Origin: Aquihabitans sp. G128
GTDB lineage: Bacteria; Actinomycetota; Acidimicrobiia; Acidimicrobiales; Iamiaceae
Length of the DNA: 64,000 nt
NCBI RefSeq assembly: GCF_019048865.1
Contig: NZ_CP077604.1
Span: forward strand, 1,550,001 to 1,614,000
Direction of reading: 5' to 3'
The translations under genes and the position numbers were made by a program. The notes under the pieces were generated by a model. That model was given only the letters and a program-made list of their open reading frames with translations, was not told where the DNA came from and ran no database searches. Positions 18,411 through 30,091 of this stretch are shown here, one piece after another (the first letter of the stretch is position 1; each line of letters starts with the position of its first letter).

Positions 18411-18419
18411 CCGGCGTCG
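18401..18419 (+). terminator. Hairpin at the tatA stop, between convergent tatA and rimM
   Basis: CGACGCC and GGCGTCG form a perfect 7-bp stem with a 5-base loop that contains the tatA TGA. It sits in the 15-base gap between convergent tatA and rimM and could end transcripts from both sides. No T-tract is present. Confidence 0.4.
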
Positions 18420-18425
18420 CCGGGG

Positions 18426-18899
18426 TCAGTCCTCGGCGCCGAGCAGGCCCTCGGGCGGGTCGACCACCACCCGGGCCGGAAGGCCGGTGGCGTCCGTGAC
18501 GAAGCCCGCAGGCACCAGGGTGCCGTCGGCCAGCTCCAGCAGGTCGTCGGCCGGGTTGGCCAGGATGGCCACGATCTGGCCCCACTCCCGGCCGTCGGGC
18601 GTGGCCACCACTGCGCCCACGAGCTCGTGGACCCACAGGGCGTCGGGGTCGTCGATCGGCTCGCCGTGGATCACCGTGCCGCTGAGCGCCTCGGCGGCTT
18701 CGCGCGTGGCCGTGCCGGCGAGCAGGGCGATCCACCGCTGCTGGAACGGCCGGATGGCGGTGACGGTGACGGGGCGGCCGTCGAGGAACCACACCGCCCC
18801 GGGCGCGGTGCGCTCGGGGCGGTCAGAGGTGATGACGGCCGTGACCTCGCCCTTCAGGCCGTGGGCCTTGCCGATGCGGCCGATCTCGAGGAGGTCCAT
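18426..18899 (-). CDS. rimM: 16S rRNA processing protein RimM
   Basis: RimM binds S19 and helps mature the head of the 30S subunit. The 157-residue protein begins with the classic LLEIGRIGKAHGLKGEV and ends in the PRC-barrel part (LWVHELVGAVVATPDG, DLLELADGTLVPAGFV). It follows khpA by 38 bases. Normally trmD comes next in the same direction; here a tatA gene on the other strand intervenes. Confidence 0.94.
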   Translation of the reverse strand: MDLLEIGRIGKAHGLKGEVTAVITSDRPERTAPGAVWFLDGRPVTVTAIRPFQQRWIALLAGTATREAAEALSGTVIHGEPIDDPDALWVHELVGAVVATPDGREWGQIVAILANPADDLLELADGTLVPAGFVTDATGLPARVVVDPPEGLLGAED

Positions 18900-18937
18900 G
18901 CGGGTGGTCGGCGCCGGGGCGCCGGAGGAGCCGAAGC

Positions 18938-19258
18938 TCAGTCGACGAACTCGATGTCGACGGTGGTGTCGTCCTTGACGGCGGCGGCCCGCACGACGGT
19001 GCGGATCGACTGGGCGATGCGCCCGCGCTTGCCGATGACGCGGCCCATGTCGCCCTCGCCGACGCGCACGTCGAGCTGGATGCCGCCACGGCGGCCCTCC
19101 GAGGTGGACACGGAGACGGCCTCGGGGTCGTCGACGACCTGCTTCACGAGGTACTCGAGGACCGACTTGGCGTTGGCCGCCGGCTCGCCGCCCTCGGCGG
19201 CCGCGTCGTCCTCGACGACCTCGTCGACGACGGGGTCGGTGGTCTCGGCGTCGCTCAC
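18938..19258 (-). CDS. khpA: KH-domain RNA-binding protein (KhpA)
   Basis: A single-KH-domain protein of 106 residues; homologues bind RNA together with KhpB/EloR and influence cell size and sRNA function. The KH core with the GxxG-type loop is [20 protein letters not shown]. About 30 acidic residues precede the domain. The start is the GTG at 19258, which overlaps the rpsP stop as GTGA. The placement rpsP-khpA-rimM is universal in actinobacteria. Confidence 0.9.
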   Translation of the reverse strand: MSDAETTDPVVDEVVEDDAAAEGGEPAANAKSVLEYLVKQVVDDPEAVSVSTSEGRRGGIQLDVRVGEGDMGRVIGKRGRIAQSIRTVVRAAAVKDDTTVDIEFVD

Positions 19259-19548
19259 GACTCGGCGGCCGCGGCAGCGGCGACCGGGGCTTCGCCCTTG
19301 AACTCGGCCCAGGCGCCGGACACCTTCAGCAGGCGCTCGACGGTCTCGGTGGGCTGGGCGCCGTTGCGCAGCCACTTGAGGGCCTTCTCGTTGTCGATGA
19401 GGATCACGGACGGGTCCAGACGGGGCTGGTAGGTGCCCACGATCTCGATGAACCGGCCGTTGCGGGGCGACCGCGAGTCGGCGGCGACGACGCGGTAGGT
19501 GGGCTGCTTCTTCTTGCCCATCCGCATGAGGCGGAGCTTGACGGCCAT
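19255..19548 (-). CDS. rpsP: 30S ribosomal protein S16
   Basis: A 97-residue S16 with the signature [24 protein letters not shown] cut across residues 3-26 and the [23 protein letters not shown] blocks. A short Ala-rich tail ends it. The stop overlaps the khpA GTG. It is 122 bases from ffh on the same strand, so a promoter could lie in that gap. Confidence 0.97.
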   Translation of the reverse strand: MAVKLRLMRMGKKKQPTYRVVAADSRSPRNGRFIEIVGTYQPRLDPSVILIDNEKALKWLRNGAQPTETVERLLKVSGAWAEFKGEAPVAAAAAAES

Positions 19549-19670
19549 GCTCTTCTTTCCTGTTCCAGGTACGTGCGTGCGATCTCGGTGGTCATGCGCT
19601 GGGCGTCATGACCGACCAGCCATGGTGCGCCATGGGAAGGCCCTGGCGCAAACGTGGGGGGGCTCGGCCC

Positions 19671-21113
<1,443 letters not shown>

Positions 21114-21177
21114 GAGGGTGCGATCCTACCGGACGACCACCGCCGCCCCGGAGCCGCCGACGCTGCCGGCGGAGCCC

Positions 21178-21183
21178 GCTAGA
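21178..21183. repeat. Target site duplication, left copy (GCTAGA)
   Basis: The six bases GCTAGA directly outside the left inverted repeat are repeated at 22227-22232 outside the right end. IS481 of Bordetella is known to insert at NCTAGN with a 6-bp duplication, which this fits exactly. Confidence 0.9.
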
Positions 21184-21193
21184 TGTAGTGACC
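21184..21193. repeat. Left terminal inverted repeat of the IS element
   Basis: TGTAGTGACC, exact reverse complement of 22217-22226. It begins with TGT, as is usual for this family. Confidence 0.9.
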
Positions 21194-21286
21194 ACGGACC
21201 TTGTTGACACCGGTCCGAGCATGAAGTGAGCCCCCTGGGCGAGTGTGGAGCTGTCTAGGACCCACGCTCGAACCAGGAGGCTCGAA

Positions 21287-22231
21287 GTGCACGGTAACGC
21301 TCGGCTCACGCCCGTTGGCCGGCTCACGTTGGTGATGCGGATCGAATCTGGCCGACCAGTCGCCCATGTGGCTGCGGAGATGGGGATCTCCCGCCCGACC
21401 GCGTACAAGTGGTGGCGGCGGTGGCAAGACGACGGCGAAGCCGGCCTCATCGACCGTTCGAGCCGGCCCCGGTCGTGTCCGCATCGCAGCCCCGTCGAGC
21501 TCGAGTCCGCAATCGAGGACCTCCGGCGGACACTGAAGCTCGGTCCGGTGCGCATCGCCGCCCGGCTCGGGGTCCCGGCGTCGACGGTCCACCGGGTGCT
21601 GTGTCGGCTCGGTCTGAACCGCCTCGCGTGGATGGACCGGCCGACAGGTCGGGTGATCCGTCGCTATGAACGGAGCGTGCCGGGCGAGCTGGTGCATGTC
21701 GACGTGAAGAAGCTTGGCCGGGTTCCCGACGGCGGCGGTTGGCGGGTCCACGGCCGAGAGAGCCGCCCGAACCGCAAGCGTGGCCCAGGATGGGACTTCA
21801 TCCACTCAGCGGTCGATGACCAGTCCCGGCTCGCCTACAGCGAGATCCACCCTGACGAGAAGGCCGACACCTGCGTCGCGTTCTGGCGCAGGGCGAGAGC
21901 CTTCTACGCGGACCACGGCATCGATGTCACCGGGGTCATGACCGACAACGCCAAGGCGTACCTCTGCGCCCGCTTCCAAGACGCGATCGGCGAGGCCGGT
22001 GCTCGGCACTGGTCGATCCCGCCCTACTCGCCTCAGATCAACGGCAAGGTCGAGCGGTTCAACCGCACCTTCCTAGACGAGTGGGCCTACGTGCAGCCCT
22101 GGCCGGACAACGCCACCAGAACCGCAGCCCTGGACGACTGGCTCCACCTCTACAACCATCACCGGCACCACACCGCCGTCGGCGGCCCACCCATCAGCCG
22201 CGTCAACGACCTACCGGGTCACTACAGCTAG
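21287..22231 (+). CDS. IS481-family transposase
   Basis: A 314-residue DDE transposase. The start is the GTG at 21287 with AGGAGG 6 bases upstream. The N-terminus has a helix-turn-helix (VAAEMGISRPTAYKWWRRW) and a second DNA-binding region; the rve catalytic core follows with Asp in ELVHVDVKKL, Asp in VMTDNAKAY and Glu in PQINGKVERFNRTFLDEW. The C-terminal LYNHHRHHTAVGGPPISRV is typical of the family. The last sense codon (AGC) takes only its first base from the element, and the TAG at 22229-22231 comes wholly from the target. Confidence 0.95.
   Translation: MHGNARLTPVGRLTLVMRIESGRPVAHVAAEMGISRPTAYKWWRRWQDDGEAGLIDRSSRPRSCPHRSPVELESAIEDLRRTLKLGPVRIAARLGVPASTVHRVLCRLGLNRLAWMDRPTGRVIRRYERSVPGELVHVDVKKLGRVPDGGGWRVHGRESRPNRKRGPGWDFIHSAVDDQSRLAYSEIHPDEKADTCVAFWRRARAFYADHGIDVTGVMTDNAKAYLCARFQDAIGEAGARHWSIPPYSPQINGKVERFNRTFLDEWAYVQPWPDNATRTAALDDWLHLYNHHRHHTAVGGPPISRVNDLPGHYS
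22217..22226. repeat. Right terminal inverted repeat of the IS element
   Basis: GGTCACTACA, the exact reverse complement of the left end. It also encodes the last residues of the transposase (Gly-His-Tyr and the first base of Ser). Confidence 0.9.
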
Positions 22232-22232
22232 A
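22227..22232. repeat. Target site duplication, right copy (GCTAGA)
   Basis: Second copy of the 6-bp target. Its palindromic CTAG supplies the TAG stop of the transposase on the plus strand (22229-22231) and the TAG stop of the host membrane gene on the minus strand (22228-22230). Confidence 0.9.
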
Positions 22233-22443
22233 GCGACAGGTCCTGGTCGGCGGGGACGCCGGCGGCACCGGCGCGGGCGTCGGCCAGCTTGGCGAGGAGC
22301 TGCGCCCGCAGGCGCTCGCCCTTCTGCGGGGCGATCAGGAGGCCGATGCCCACGCCGAGCAGCAGGAGCAGCGAGCCCTTGACGCCCGACAGCTTCAGGA
22401 ACCCGATGGCGAGCCGGAACGGCAGGAACAGCAGCTTGAACAC
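22228..22443 (-). CDS. Small membrane protein, YtxH-like
   Basis: A 71-residue protein read from a GTG at 22443 with CGGAG upstream. One hydrophobic segment (GSLLLLLGVGIGLLIAPQKG) is followed by a charged amphipathic stretch (ERLRAQLLAKLADARAG). The LIAPQKGERLRAQL pattern resembles YtxH-type proteins, but the match is short. It lies 50 bases before ftsY. The IS element landed exactly on its stop codon; because CTAG was duplicated, the stop is preserved and the coding sequence is unharmed. Confidence 0.7.
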   Translation of the reverse strand: MFKLLFLPFRLAIGFLKLSGVKGSLLLLLGVGIGLLIAPQKGERLRAQLLAKLADARAGAAGVPADQDLSL

Positions 22444-22493
22444 GGTGGGGCTCCGAGGGGTCGAGGGGTTCGGCCGCTGCCGAACCTAGCTGC

Positions 22494-23612
<1,119 letters not shown>

Positions 23613-23950
23613 GAGACGGCGAGCCTACGCGGCGGGCCTCGCCGGCCGGCACCCCGAGCAGCCCTCGATGCAGCCGGCATCGAGAGCCAGAACCCTCGCC
23701 AACCGAGGTCCCGGGCGCGGCACCCGGTGCCCACCGGTCGCCGGTGGCTGTTCGCCGGAGGCGCGAGGGCCCGAGCGGCCCGGGACGACGCGAAGCGAGT
23801 CCCGAGAGCGGAAGGAAGAGCTGACGATCGCCGACCCGCTCGCGACGAAGGAGCCGCACGACGAGGCAACCGAGCGCCAGCGAGGTCCGCCGGAGGCCGG
23901 TGCGCGGCGAGCAGGCGAGGCGCGACGACCCGGGCTACGACGAGGAAGAG

Positions 23951-23999
23951 GACCGCCCACCGGCCAGACGAGGGAGGGAACGTCGGTCGGTGGGCGGTC
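23951..23999. repeat. 12-bp inverted repeat downstream of htrA
   Basis: GACCGCCCACCG (23951-23962) and CGGTGGGCGGTC (23988-23999) are perfect complements separated by 25 bases. It lies right beside the htrA-proximal hairpin. It may be a second, back-up terminator or a binding site; no T-run is present. Confidence 0.5.
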
Positions 24000-24003
24000 G
24001 GTG

Positions 24004-24033
24004 CCGGGGCCAGGGGGCGGAACCTGGCCCCGG
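24004..24033 (-). terminator. Strong hairpin after htrA
   Basis: CCGGGGCCAGG and CCTGGCCCCGG form a perfect 11-bp stem with an 8-base loop, 10 bases past the htrA stop. GC-rich, without T-tract, as expected in actinobacteria. It probably ends the regulator-kinase-htrA transcript. Confidence 0.6.
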
Positions 24034-24043
24034 CAGACCTGGG

Positions 24044-25483
24044 CTAGTTGCCGAAGGGGTTGCTCCCGGAGCCGCTGCCCGAGCCGCTGCCGGAACCGGA
24101 GCCGCTGGTGCCGGAGCTGGAGCCCTCGTTGGCGGGGGCGGTGCCGAGGGTGACCACCACCGAGCGCTCCTTGCCGCCGCTCTGGACGGTCAGGGTGACC
24201 TTCTCGCCGGGGGCCTTGGTGCGCACGGCGGCGGCGAGGTCGACCATGGAGGAGACCTTCTGGCCGTCCACGGCGGTGACGACGTCGTCGGTGCTGAGGC
24301 CGGCGTCGGCGGCGGGCGAACCGGACTCGACGCTGGTGATGGCGGCCCCGGCCCGGTCCCCCGTGGCGTCGGCGCCGCCGACCCCGAGGAAGCCGGCGTC
24401 GGTGGACTTGCCGGCGACGATCTTGTCGGCGACGTCCTTGGCGATGTCGATGGGGATGGCGAAGCCGATGCCCACGTTCCCGGTGGAGCCCGAGCCGCCG
24501 GTGATGATCGAGTCGTTGATGCCGATGATCCGGCCCTGGCGGTCGGCGAGCGCACCGCCGGAGTTGCCGGAGTTGATCGGGGCATCGGTCTGGATGGCCG
24601 GGATCACCCCGCCGGGCGTCTCGGACGAGCGGCCCACGGCGCTGACGATGCCGGCCGTGACGGTCTGGTCGAGGCCGAACGGGCTGCCGATGGCGATGGC
24701 CGTCTGGCCGACCTGGAGGTCGACCCCGGTGGCGAGGGCGGCGACGGGCAGGTCGTCGCTGGCGTCGATCTTGACCACGGCGACGTCGGTGCTGTCGTCC
24801 TGCCCCAGGACCTTGCCGGTGGTCTTGGTGCCGTCGGCGAGGCGCACCGTGACGGTCTTGGCGCCGTCGGTCACGTGGCCGGCGGTGAGGATCAGGCCGC
24901 TCTTGTCGTAGATGAACCCGGAGCCGAGGCCCTCGGTGGTCTCGATCTGGACGACGGCCGGGGCGAGGGCCTTGGCGACGGCCTCGGCGGGCTCGCTGGC
25001 GTCGCCGCTGACGGGGCCGGGCACGGTGCTGACCGGCTGGCTGGCCACGGCGGTGGTCTGCGTGGTGCCGGTGGTGCCGCCGTCGTCGTTGAGGCCCTTG
25101 CCGACCGCCACCCCGCCGGCGCCGGCCACGAAGGCAGCGACCACGGCGAGCACGGCGAGGCTCGAGCGGCCCTTGCGGGAGGGGCGCTCGCCCGACGGGG
25201 TGCTGCCAGCCCCCGACCCACCGCCGACGCCTGCTCCCGAAGGCATCGTCGGTGGGCCGAAGGGCGGAGCGGCCGCCCACCCCATGGAGGGGCGGTCGGC
25301 CAGTGGCGGGCGGGACGCCACTGGGGTGCCGACGGCGGGGGCCGTCGGAGGCTGGTAGGGGGCCGGGGGGCCCTGGGCGGCAGGAGCGGCGGGCCAGCCC
25401 GACGGGGAGGGCGGGGTGGCGGTGGCGCCCGGCAGGTGCCAGGGCTGCGGGTTGCGGTTCGCCTCGTCGAGGTGCTCGGTCAT
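24044..25483 (-). CDS. htrA: Membrane-anchored serine protease, HtrA/PepD type
   Basis: A 479-residue HtrA protease that would handle misfolded proteins outside the membrane. Order: about 105 Pro-rich cytoplasmic residues, a membrane anchor (108-127), a Thr-rich linker, the trypsin-like domain with His203 (AGHVT), Asp233 (STDVAVVKID) and Ser308 (GNSGGAL), one PDZ domain (about 375-455), and a Ser-Gly repeat tail ending NPFGN. Start ATG 25483 with AAGGAG upstream. It follows a two-component pair in the order regulator-kinase-protease, as in mycobacterial mprA-mprB-pepD. A candidate regulator box lies 38 bases upstream of the start. Confidence 0.95.
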   Translation of the reverse strand: MTEHLDEANRNPQPWHLPGATATPPSPSGWPAAPAAQGPPAPYQPPTAPAVGTPVASRPPLADRPSMGWAAAPPFGPPTMPSGAGVGGGSGAGSTPSGERPSRKGRSSLAVLAVVAAFVAGAGGVAVGKGLNDDGGTTGTTQTTAVASQPVSTVPGPVSGDASEPAEAVAKALAPAVVQIETTEGLGSGFIYDKSGLILTAGHVTDGAKTVTVRLADGTKTTGKVLGQDDSTDVAVVKIDASDDLPVAALATGVDLQVGQTAIAIGSPFGLDQTVTAGIVSAVGRSSETPGGVIPAIQTDAPINSGNSGGALADRQGRIIGINDSIITGGSGSTGNVGIGFAIPIDIAKDVADKIVAGKSTDAGFLGVGGADATGDRAGAAITSVESGSPAADAGLSTDDVVTAVDGQKVSSMVDLAAAVRTKAPGEKVTLTVQSGGKERSVVVTLGTAPANEGSSSGTSGSGSGSGSGSGSGSNPFGN

Positions 25484-25520
25484 GGTCGCTCCTTGTCGAG
25501 TGCGACCGTACGGACCGATC

Positions 25521-25541
25521 CCGAAAGGGTCGGTAAACGGC
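25521..25541 (-). promoter_or_regulatory. Candidate response-regulator box upstream of htrA
   Basis: On the minus strand this 21-base segment has two TTT triplets exactly 11 bases apart, in GTTTACC and CTTTCGG half-sites. The same arrangement, with CC before and CGG after, recurs at 27751-27771 upstream of the response-regulator gene. OmpR-family regulators bind direct repeats with 11-base phasing. The assignment is inference from these two copies. It also overlaps a near-palindrome (ACCGATCCC / GGGTCGGT), so a hairpin is an alternative reading. Confidence 0.45.
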
Positions 25542-25577
25542 ACCTGGGCGGTTCCTGGGAATCGCCTGGGCCGAGCC

Positions 25578-26946
25578 TCAGGGAGCCGCCGGGAGCCAGA
25601 TCGTGAAGACGGAGCCGCCCGCCGGGGACTCGGTGAGCTGCACCGAGCCGCCGCTGTCGGTGGCGATCTGGTCGACGATGGCCAGCCCGAGGCCGCTGCG
25701 CCCGTCCTCGCGCGCTGGCGGCGTTGCCCCGCCAGAAGCGCTGGAAGACCTTGTCCCGGTCCTCCGGGGCGATGCCGGGGCCCTCGTCGGCCACCGCCAT
25801 CCAGAGCCGGTCGCCGTCGCGCCCGGCGCCGACGGAGACGGCGCTGCCCTCCGGCGCGAGCCGCACGGCGTTGGTGAGGAGGTTGGCCAGGGCGCGCCGC
25901 AGGGCCACCCGGTCGCCCACCACGAGCAGCCCGGGCTCGGCGTCGACCTGGAGGGAGAGGCCCCGGGCGTGGGCCGGCGCCCCGAACTCGACCTCGGCCT
26001 CGCGGACGACGGTGGCCAGGTCGAGCGAGCCGATGTCGTGGGCGGGAGCGCCACGGCGGGCGTACACGAGGAGGTCGTCGACCAGCCGCGACATCCGCGC
26101 CGCCGACCGACCCACGAGCTCGGCGGTGCGACGGAGCTCTGCCGTGTCCGCGTCGGGGTCCGACAGGGCGACGTCGAGGTTGGTGCGGATCACCGCCAGC
26201 GGGTTGCGCAGCTCGTGGGAGGTCTCCTGGATGAAGCGCTGCTGGCTGTCGAAGGCATCGTCGAGGCGCGCCAGCATGGCGTCGAAGGTGTCGGCCAGCT
26301 CCTTGAGCTCGTCCGGCGGGCCGCGCAGCGCGATGCGCCGCGACAGGTCGGTGACCGAGATGTCCCGCGCCACCGCGGTGATCCGGCCGATCGGCGCCAG
26401 GACGCGGCCCGCCACCAACCACCCGACGATCAGGCTGGCCAGGAACAGCAGCACCAGGGCCGAGAGCGAGTAGGTCCGGAGCAGGTTCAGGGCCCGAGCG
26501 TTGGCGAGCTGCTCCACGCTGCGGTACTCGGCGCGGACCTGGGTGGGCGTGAGCACGACGCCGCCCGGCACCGGCTCGAGCTGGGTGACCTGGTAGGTGC
26601 GGTACACCTTCTCGTCGTTGAGCCGTGAGGCCAGCACGGCGTAGAGGCCGGCGACCATGAAGGCCGCGAGGGCGAAGAGCACCAGCGAGTAGAGGGCGGT
26701 GAGCCGGAAGCGCACCGAGCCGACCCAGTCGGGCAGGGCGTCGGCGAGCTGCACCAGCCGGCGCGACGGCCTCGACAGCGGCAGGTCGTCCTGGCGCCAG
26801 TCGCCGTCAGGCCCGCCTTCGGGCGCGGTGCGAGCGCCGGGCGACGGAGGCGGAGCCGGCGGCTCGCGACCCTCCGGCCCGGCCGGGTTGGGCACGTGGG
26901 AGCCGTCCGGAGCACCCGACCCGAGCGGGTCCGGCGCGTCAGCCAC
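25578..26946 (-). pseudogene. Sensor histidine kinase (MprB-like), frame broken near the 3' end
   Basis: Starts at GTG 26946, overlapping the regulator gene by 8 bases. Order: Pro-rich leader, membrane segment (LYSLVLFALAAFMVAGLYAVL), extracytoplasmic loop, second membrane segment, HAMP, HisKA with ETSHELRNPLAV, and the ATPase domain with N-box LLTNAVR and GPGIAPEDRD. After FQRFWRGNAAS the frame breaks at 25709-25715; the expected end (EDGRSGLGLAIVDQIA to FTIWLPAAP, stop 25578) continues in another frame. One surplus base in CGCGCGC explains it. If real, the G2 box is lost and the kinase is dead; sequence error is likelier. Confidence 0.88.
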
Positions 26947-27670
26947 GGGCCGGAGCGGCGGGCGGCACGAGCACGTCGGGGCGGAGCCGGTAGCCCGCGC
27001 CGATGACGGTCTCGATGGGCGCCTCGACGTCGTCGTCGCGGGTGAGCTTGCGGCGCAGGGTGCCCACGGTGACCCGCACGGTGTTGGTGAGGGGGTCGGC
27101 GTTCTCGTCCCAGACGTGCTCGAGCAGGCGCTCCTGGCTCAGCACCTCGCCGCTGTGGGCCATGAAGTACCGCAGCAGGGCGAACTCCTTGGCCGTGAGG
27201 TCGAGGAGGCGGCCGCGCCGGGTGGCCTCGAAGCGGGCCGTGTCGAGCAGCAGCTCGCCCACCGAGAGCACCGCGCCGGATCGGCCGGCGTCGCGGCGCA
27301 TGAGGCTGCGCACCCGGGCCGAGAGCTCGGTGAAGGCGAACGGCTTGATGAGGTAGTCGTCGGCGCCCTCGTCGAGGCCGACGACGCGCTCCCCCACGCC
27401 GTCGCGGGCGGTGACCATCAGGATGCGGGGCGCCGGCTCGCCGTCGATGGGCGCCAGCAGCGGGTCGTTGCGGATGCGGGCGGCGAGCTCCAGCCCGTCG
27501 ACGTCGGGCAGGTTCAGGTCGAGCGTGACGAGGTCGTAGGACGACACGCCGAGGCGGTCGAGTGCGCCCCGGCCGTCGTTGGCGACGTCGACGGCGTAGC
27601 CCTCGCGGCGCAGGCCGACGGCGATGGCATCGGCCAGCTCCACCTCGTCCTCGACCACCAGGATGCGCAT
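26939..27670 (-). CDS. OmpR/PhoB-family response regulator (MprA-like)
   Basis: A 243-residue regulator. The receiver domain has the acidic pair (EDE near the start), the phospho-acceptor Asp in LVTLDLNLPDVDG, the Thr in LMVTARDG and the Lys in LIKPFAF; the C-terminal winged helix has ALLRYFMAHSGEVLSQERLLEHVW and NTVRVTVGTLRRKL. The start ATG 27670 follows GGGAAGGGA. With the overlapping kinase gene and htrA it forms an envelope-stress-type operon. The 216-base divergent gap to the MoxR gene holds tandem repeats that may be its own binding site. Confidence 0.94.
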   Translation of the reverse strand: MRILVVEDEVELADAIAVGLRREGYAVDVANDGRGALDRLGVSSYDLVTLDLNLPDVDGLELAARIRNDPLLAPIDGEPAPRILMVTARDGVGERVVGLDEGADDYLIKPFAFTELSARVRSLMRRDAGRSGAVLSVGELLLDTARFEATRRGRLLDLTAKEFALLRYFMAHSGEVLSQERLLEHVWDENADPLTNTVRVTVGTLRRKLTRDDDVEAPIETVIGAGYRLRPDVLVPPAAPARG

Positions 27671-27750
27671 CTCGGTCCCTTCCCGCCGACCGCCGAGCGC
27701 GGCGGAGGCGGCTGACGCCAGTCGTACCGGCGAGACCGTACCGGCCGCCG

Positions 27751-27771
27751 CCGAAACGGCACCGAAACCGG
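27751..27771 (-). promoter_or_regulatory. Candidate autoregulatory box in the regulator/MoxR divergent gap
   Basis: CCGAAAC occurs twice in tandem, 11 bases from start to start (27751 and 27762). The spacing is that of OmpR-family operators. The htrA upstream segment 25521-25541 has matching half-sites with the same 11-base phase. A second short direct repeat, CGTACCGG at 27723-27730 and 27737-27744, lies closer to the regulator start. Both are inferred sites. Confidence 0.45.
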
Positions 27772-27886
27772 CCGGCCAGGGCCGATGCCGGGTAGGCGCC
27801 ACGGAGATGGCGCGGGCGACCTTTACGCTGTCCTTCGCCGCCCGCTGCTTCTGTCGACCGCGGCACCGAACCCGAGGAGCACCTCC

Positions 27887-29140
<1,254 letters not shown>

Positions 29141-29143
29141 TCC

Positions 29144-30091
29144 ATGGCCGCCCCCACCAACGTCCCGCCCCGCAGCACCCACACCGGACCCGACGAGGTC
29201 CTGCGCCGCCTCGACATCGCGGTGGCCCACAAGCTCGACGGGCTCCTGCACGGCGAGTACCAGGGCCTGGTCCCCGGCCACGGCTCCGAGCTGGGCGAGA
29301 CGCGTGGCTACAACGCCGGCGACGACGTGCGCCGCATCGACTGGAACGTCACCGCCCGGTTCCAGGCCCCGCACGTGCGCGACACCATCGCCGATCGCGA
29401 GCTCGAGACGTGGGCGCTGGTCGACCTCGGCCCGTCGATGGACTTCGGCACGGCCTACTGCGAGAAGCGCGACCTCGCGGTGTCGGCCGCAGCAGCCATC
29501 GGCTTCCTGACCGCCCGGACCGGCAACCGGTTCGGCGCCGTGCTCGCTCGCCCCGAGGGAGACCTGCAGGTGGTTCCCGCCCGCGGCGGCCGCACCCACC
29601 TCATGGCCACGCTGCACCGCCTGGTGGCCAGCCCCCGCTACGACGGCGGCCAGGTCGACCTCGGCCTGGCCATGGAGCGGCTCGCCGCCACCGCCCGCCG
29701 ACGCGGCCTCGCCGTGGTGGTGAGCGACTTCCTCGCCCCGCCCGACACCTGGTCCCGCTCCCTGCGGCGCATCGCCACCCGCCACGAGACCATCGCCATC
29801 GAGATCATCGACCCCCGCGAGCTCTCCCTGCCCGACGTCGGGATCCTCAACGTGGTCGACCCCGGGAGCGGCCGCACCCGTGAGGTGCCCACCGGGTCCA
29901 AGCGGTTCCGCGCCAAGTACGAGGCCGCCGCCACCGAGCAGCGCCGCACCATCGCCGAGGCCATCCGCACCGCCGGCGTCGACCACCTCGTGCTCCGCAC
30001 CGACCGGGACTGGCTGCTCGACGTGGTCCGCTTCGTGGCCGACCGCCGCGCCCGGGTCCACGCCCGCCGATCCGGCTGGAGCGCCCGATGA
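29144..30091 (+). CDS. DUF58 domain protein
   Basis: A 315-residue DUF58 protein starting at ATG 29144, three bases after the MoxR stop. The family signature is clear: GEYQGLVPGHGSELGETRGYNAGDDVRRIDWNVTAR split over residues 39-74, and the later VWA-like LVDLGPSMDFGT and VVVSDFL segments. Proteins of this type accompany MoxR ATPases and VWA proteins; the precise role is not known. The stop overlaps the next ATG as ATGA, so the genes are coupled. Confidence 0.92.
   Translation: MAAPTNVPPRSTHTGPDEVLRRLDIAVAHKLDGLLHGEYQGLVPGHGSELGETRGYNAGDDVRRIDWNVTARFQAPHVRDTIADRELETWALVDLGPSMDFGTAYCEKRDLAVSAAAAIGFLTARTGNRFGAVLARPEGDLQVVPARGGRTHLMATLHRLVASPRYDGGQVDLGLAMERLAATARRRGLAVVVSDFLAPPDTWSRSLRRIATRHETIAIEIIDPRELSLPDVGILNVVDPGSGRTREVPTGSKRFRAKYEAAATEQRRTIAEAIRTAGVDHLVLRTDRDWLLDVVRFVADRRARVHARRSGWSAR

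Larger units (their letters stand above)
21184..22226 (+). mobile_element. IS481-family insertion sequence, complete
   Basis: A 1043-bp element bounded by perfect 10-bp inverted ends, TGTAGTGACC at 21184-21193 and GGTCACTACA at 22217-22226, and flanked by the 6-bp direct repeat GCTAGA. It carries one transposase gene. Intact ends, intact duplication and an intact frame point to a recent insertion. It entered the gap between ffh and a small membrane gene, at the CTAG that is the stop codon of the latter. Its base composition is visibly less GC-rich than the neighbours. The transposase stop codon lies just outside the element, in the duplicated target. Confidence 0.92.
23613..24043. other. 431-base intergenic region between htrA and ftsY
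   Basis: No convincing gene is seen. A minus-strand frame at 23609-23869 has unbiased composition, many Arg/Ala and no family match. The half nearest htrA holds two strong inverted repeats, listed separately. The ftsY promoter should lie in the part next to 23613, but no clear -10/-35 pair stands out by eye. Confidence 0.6.

Noticed and set aside
24044..24110. Tandem repeat at the htrA 3' end
   Set aside because: It is the coding of the Ser-Gly tail, a low-complexity protein repeat, not a DNA element.
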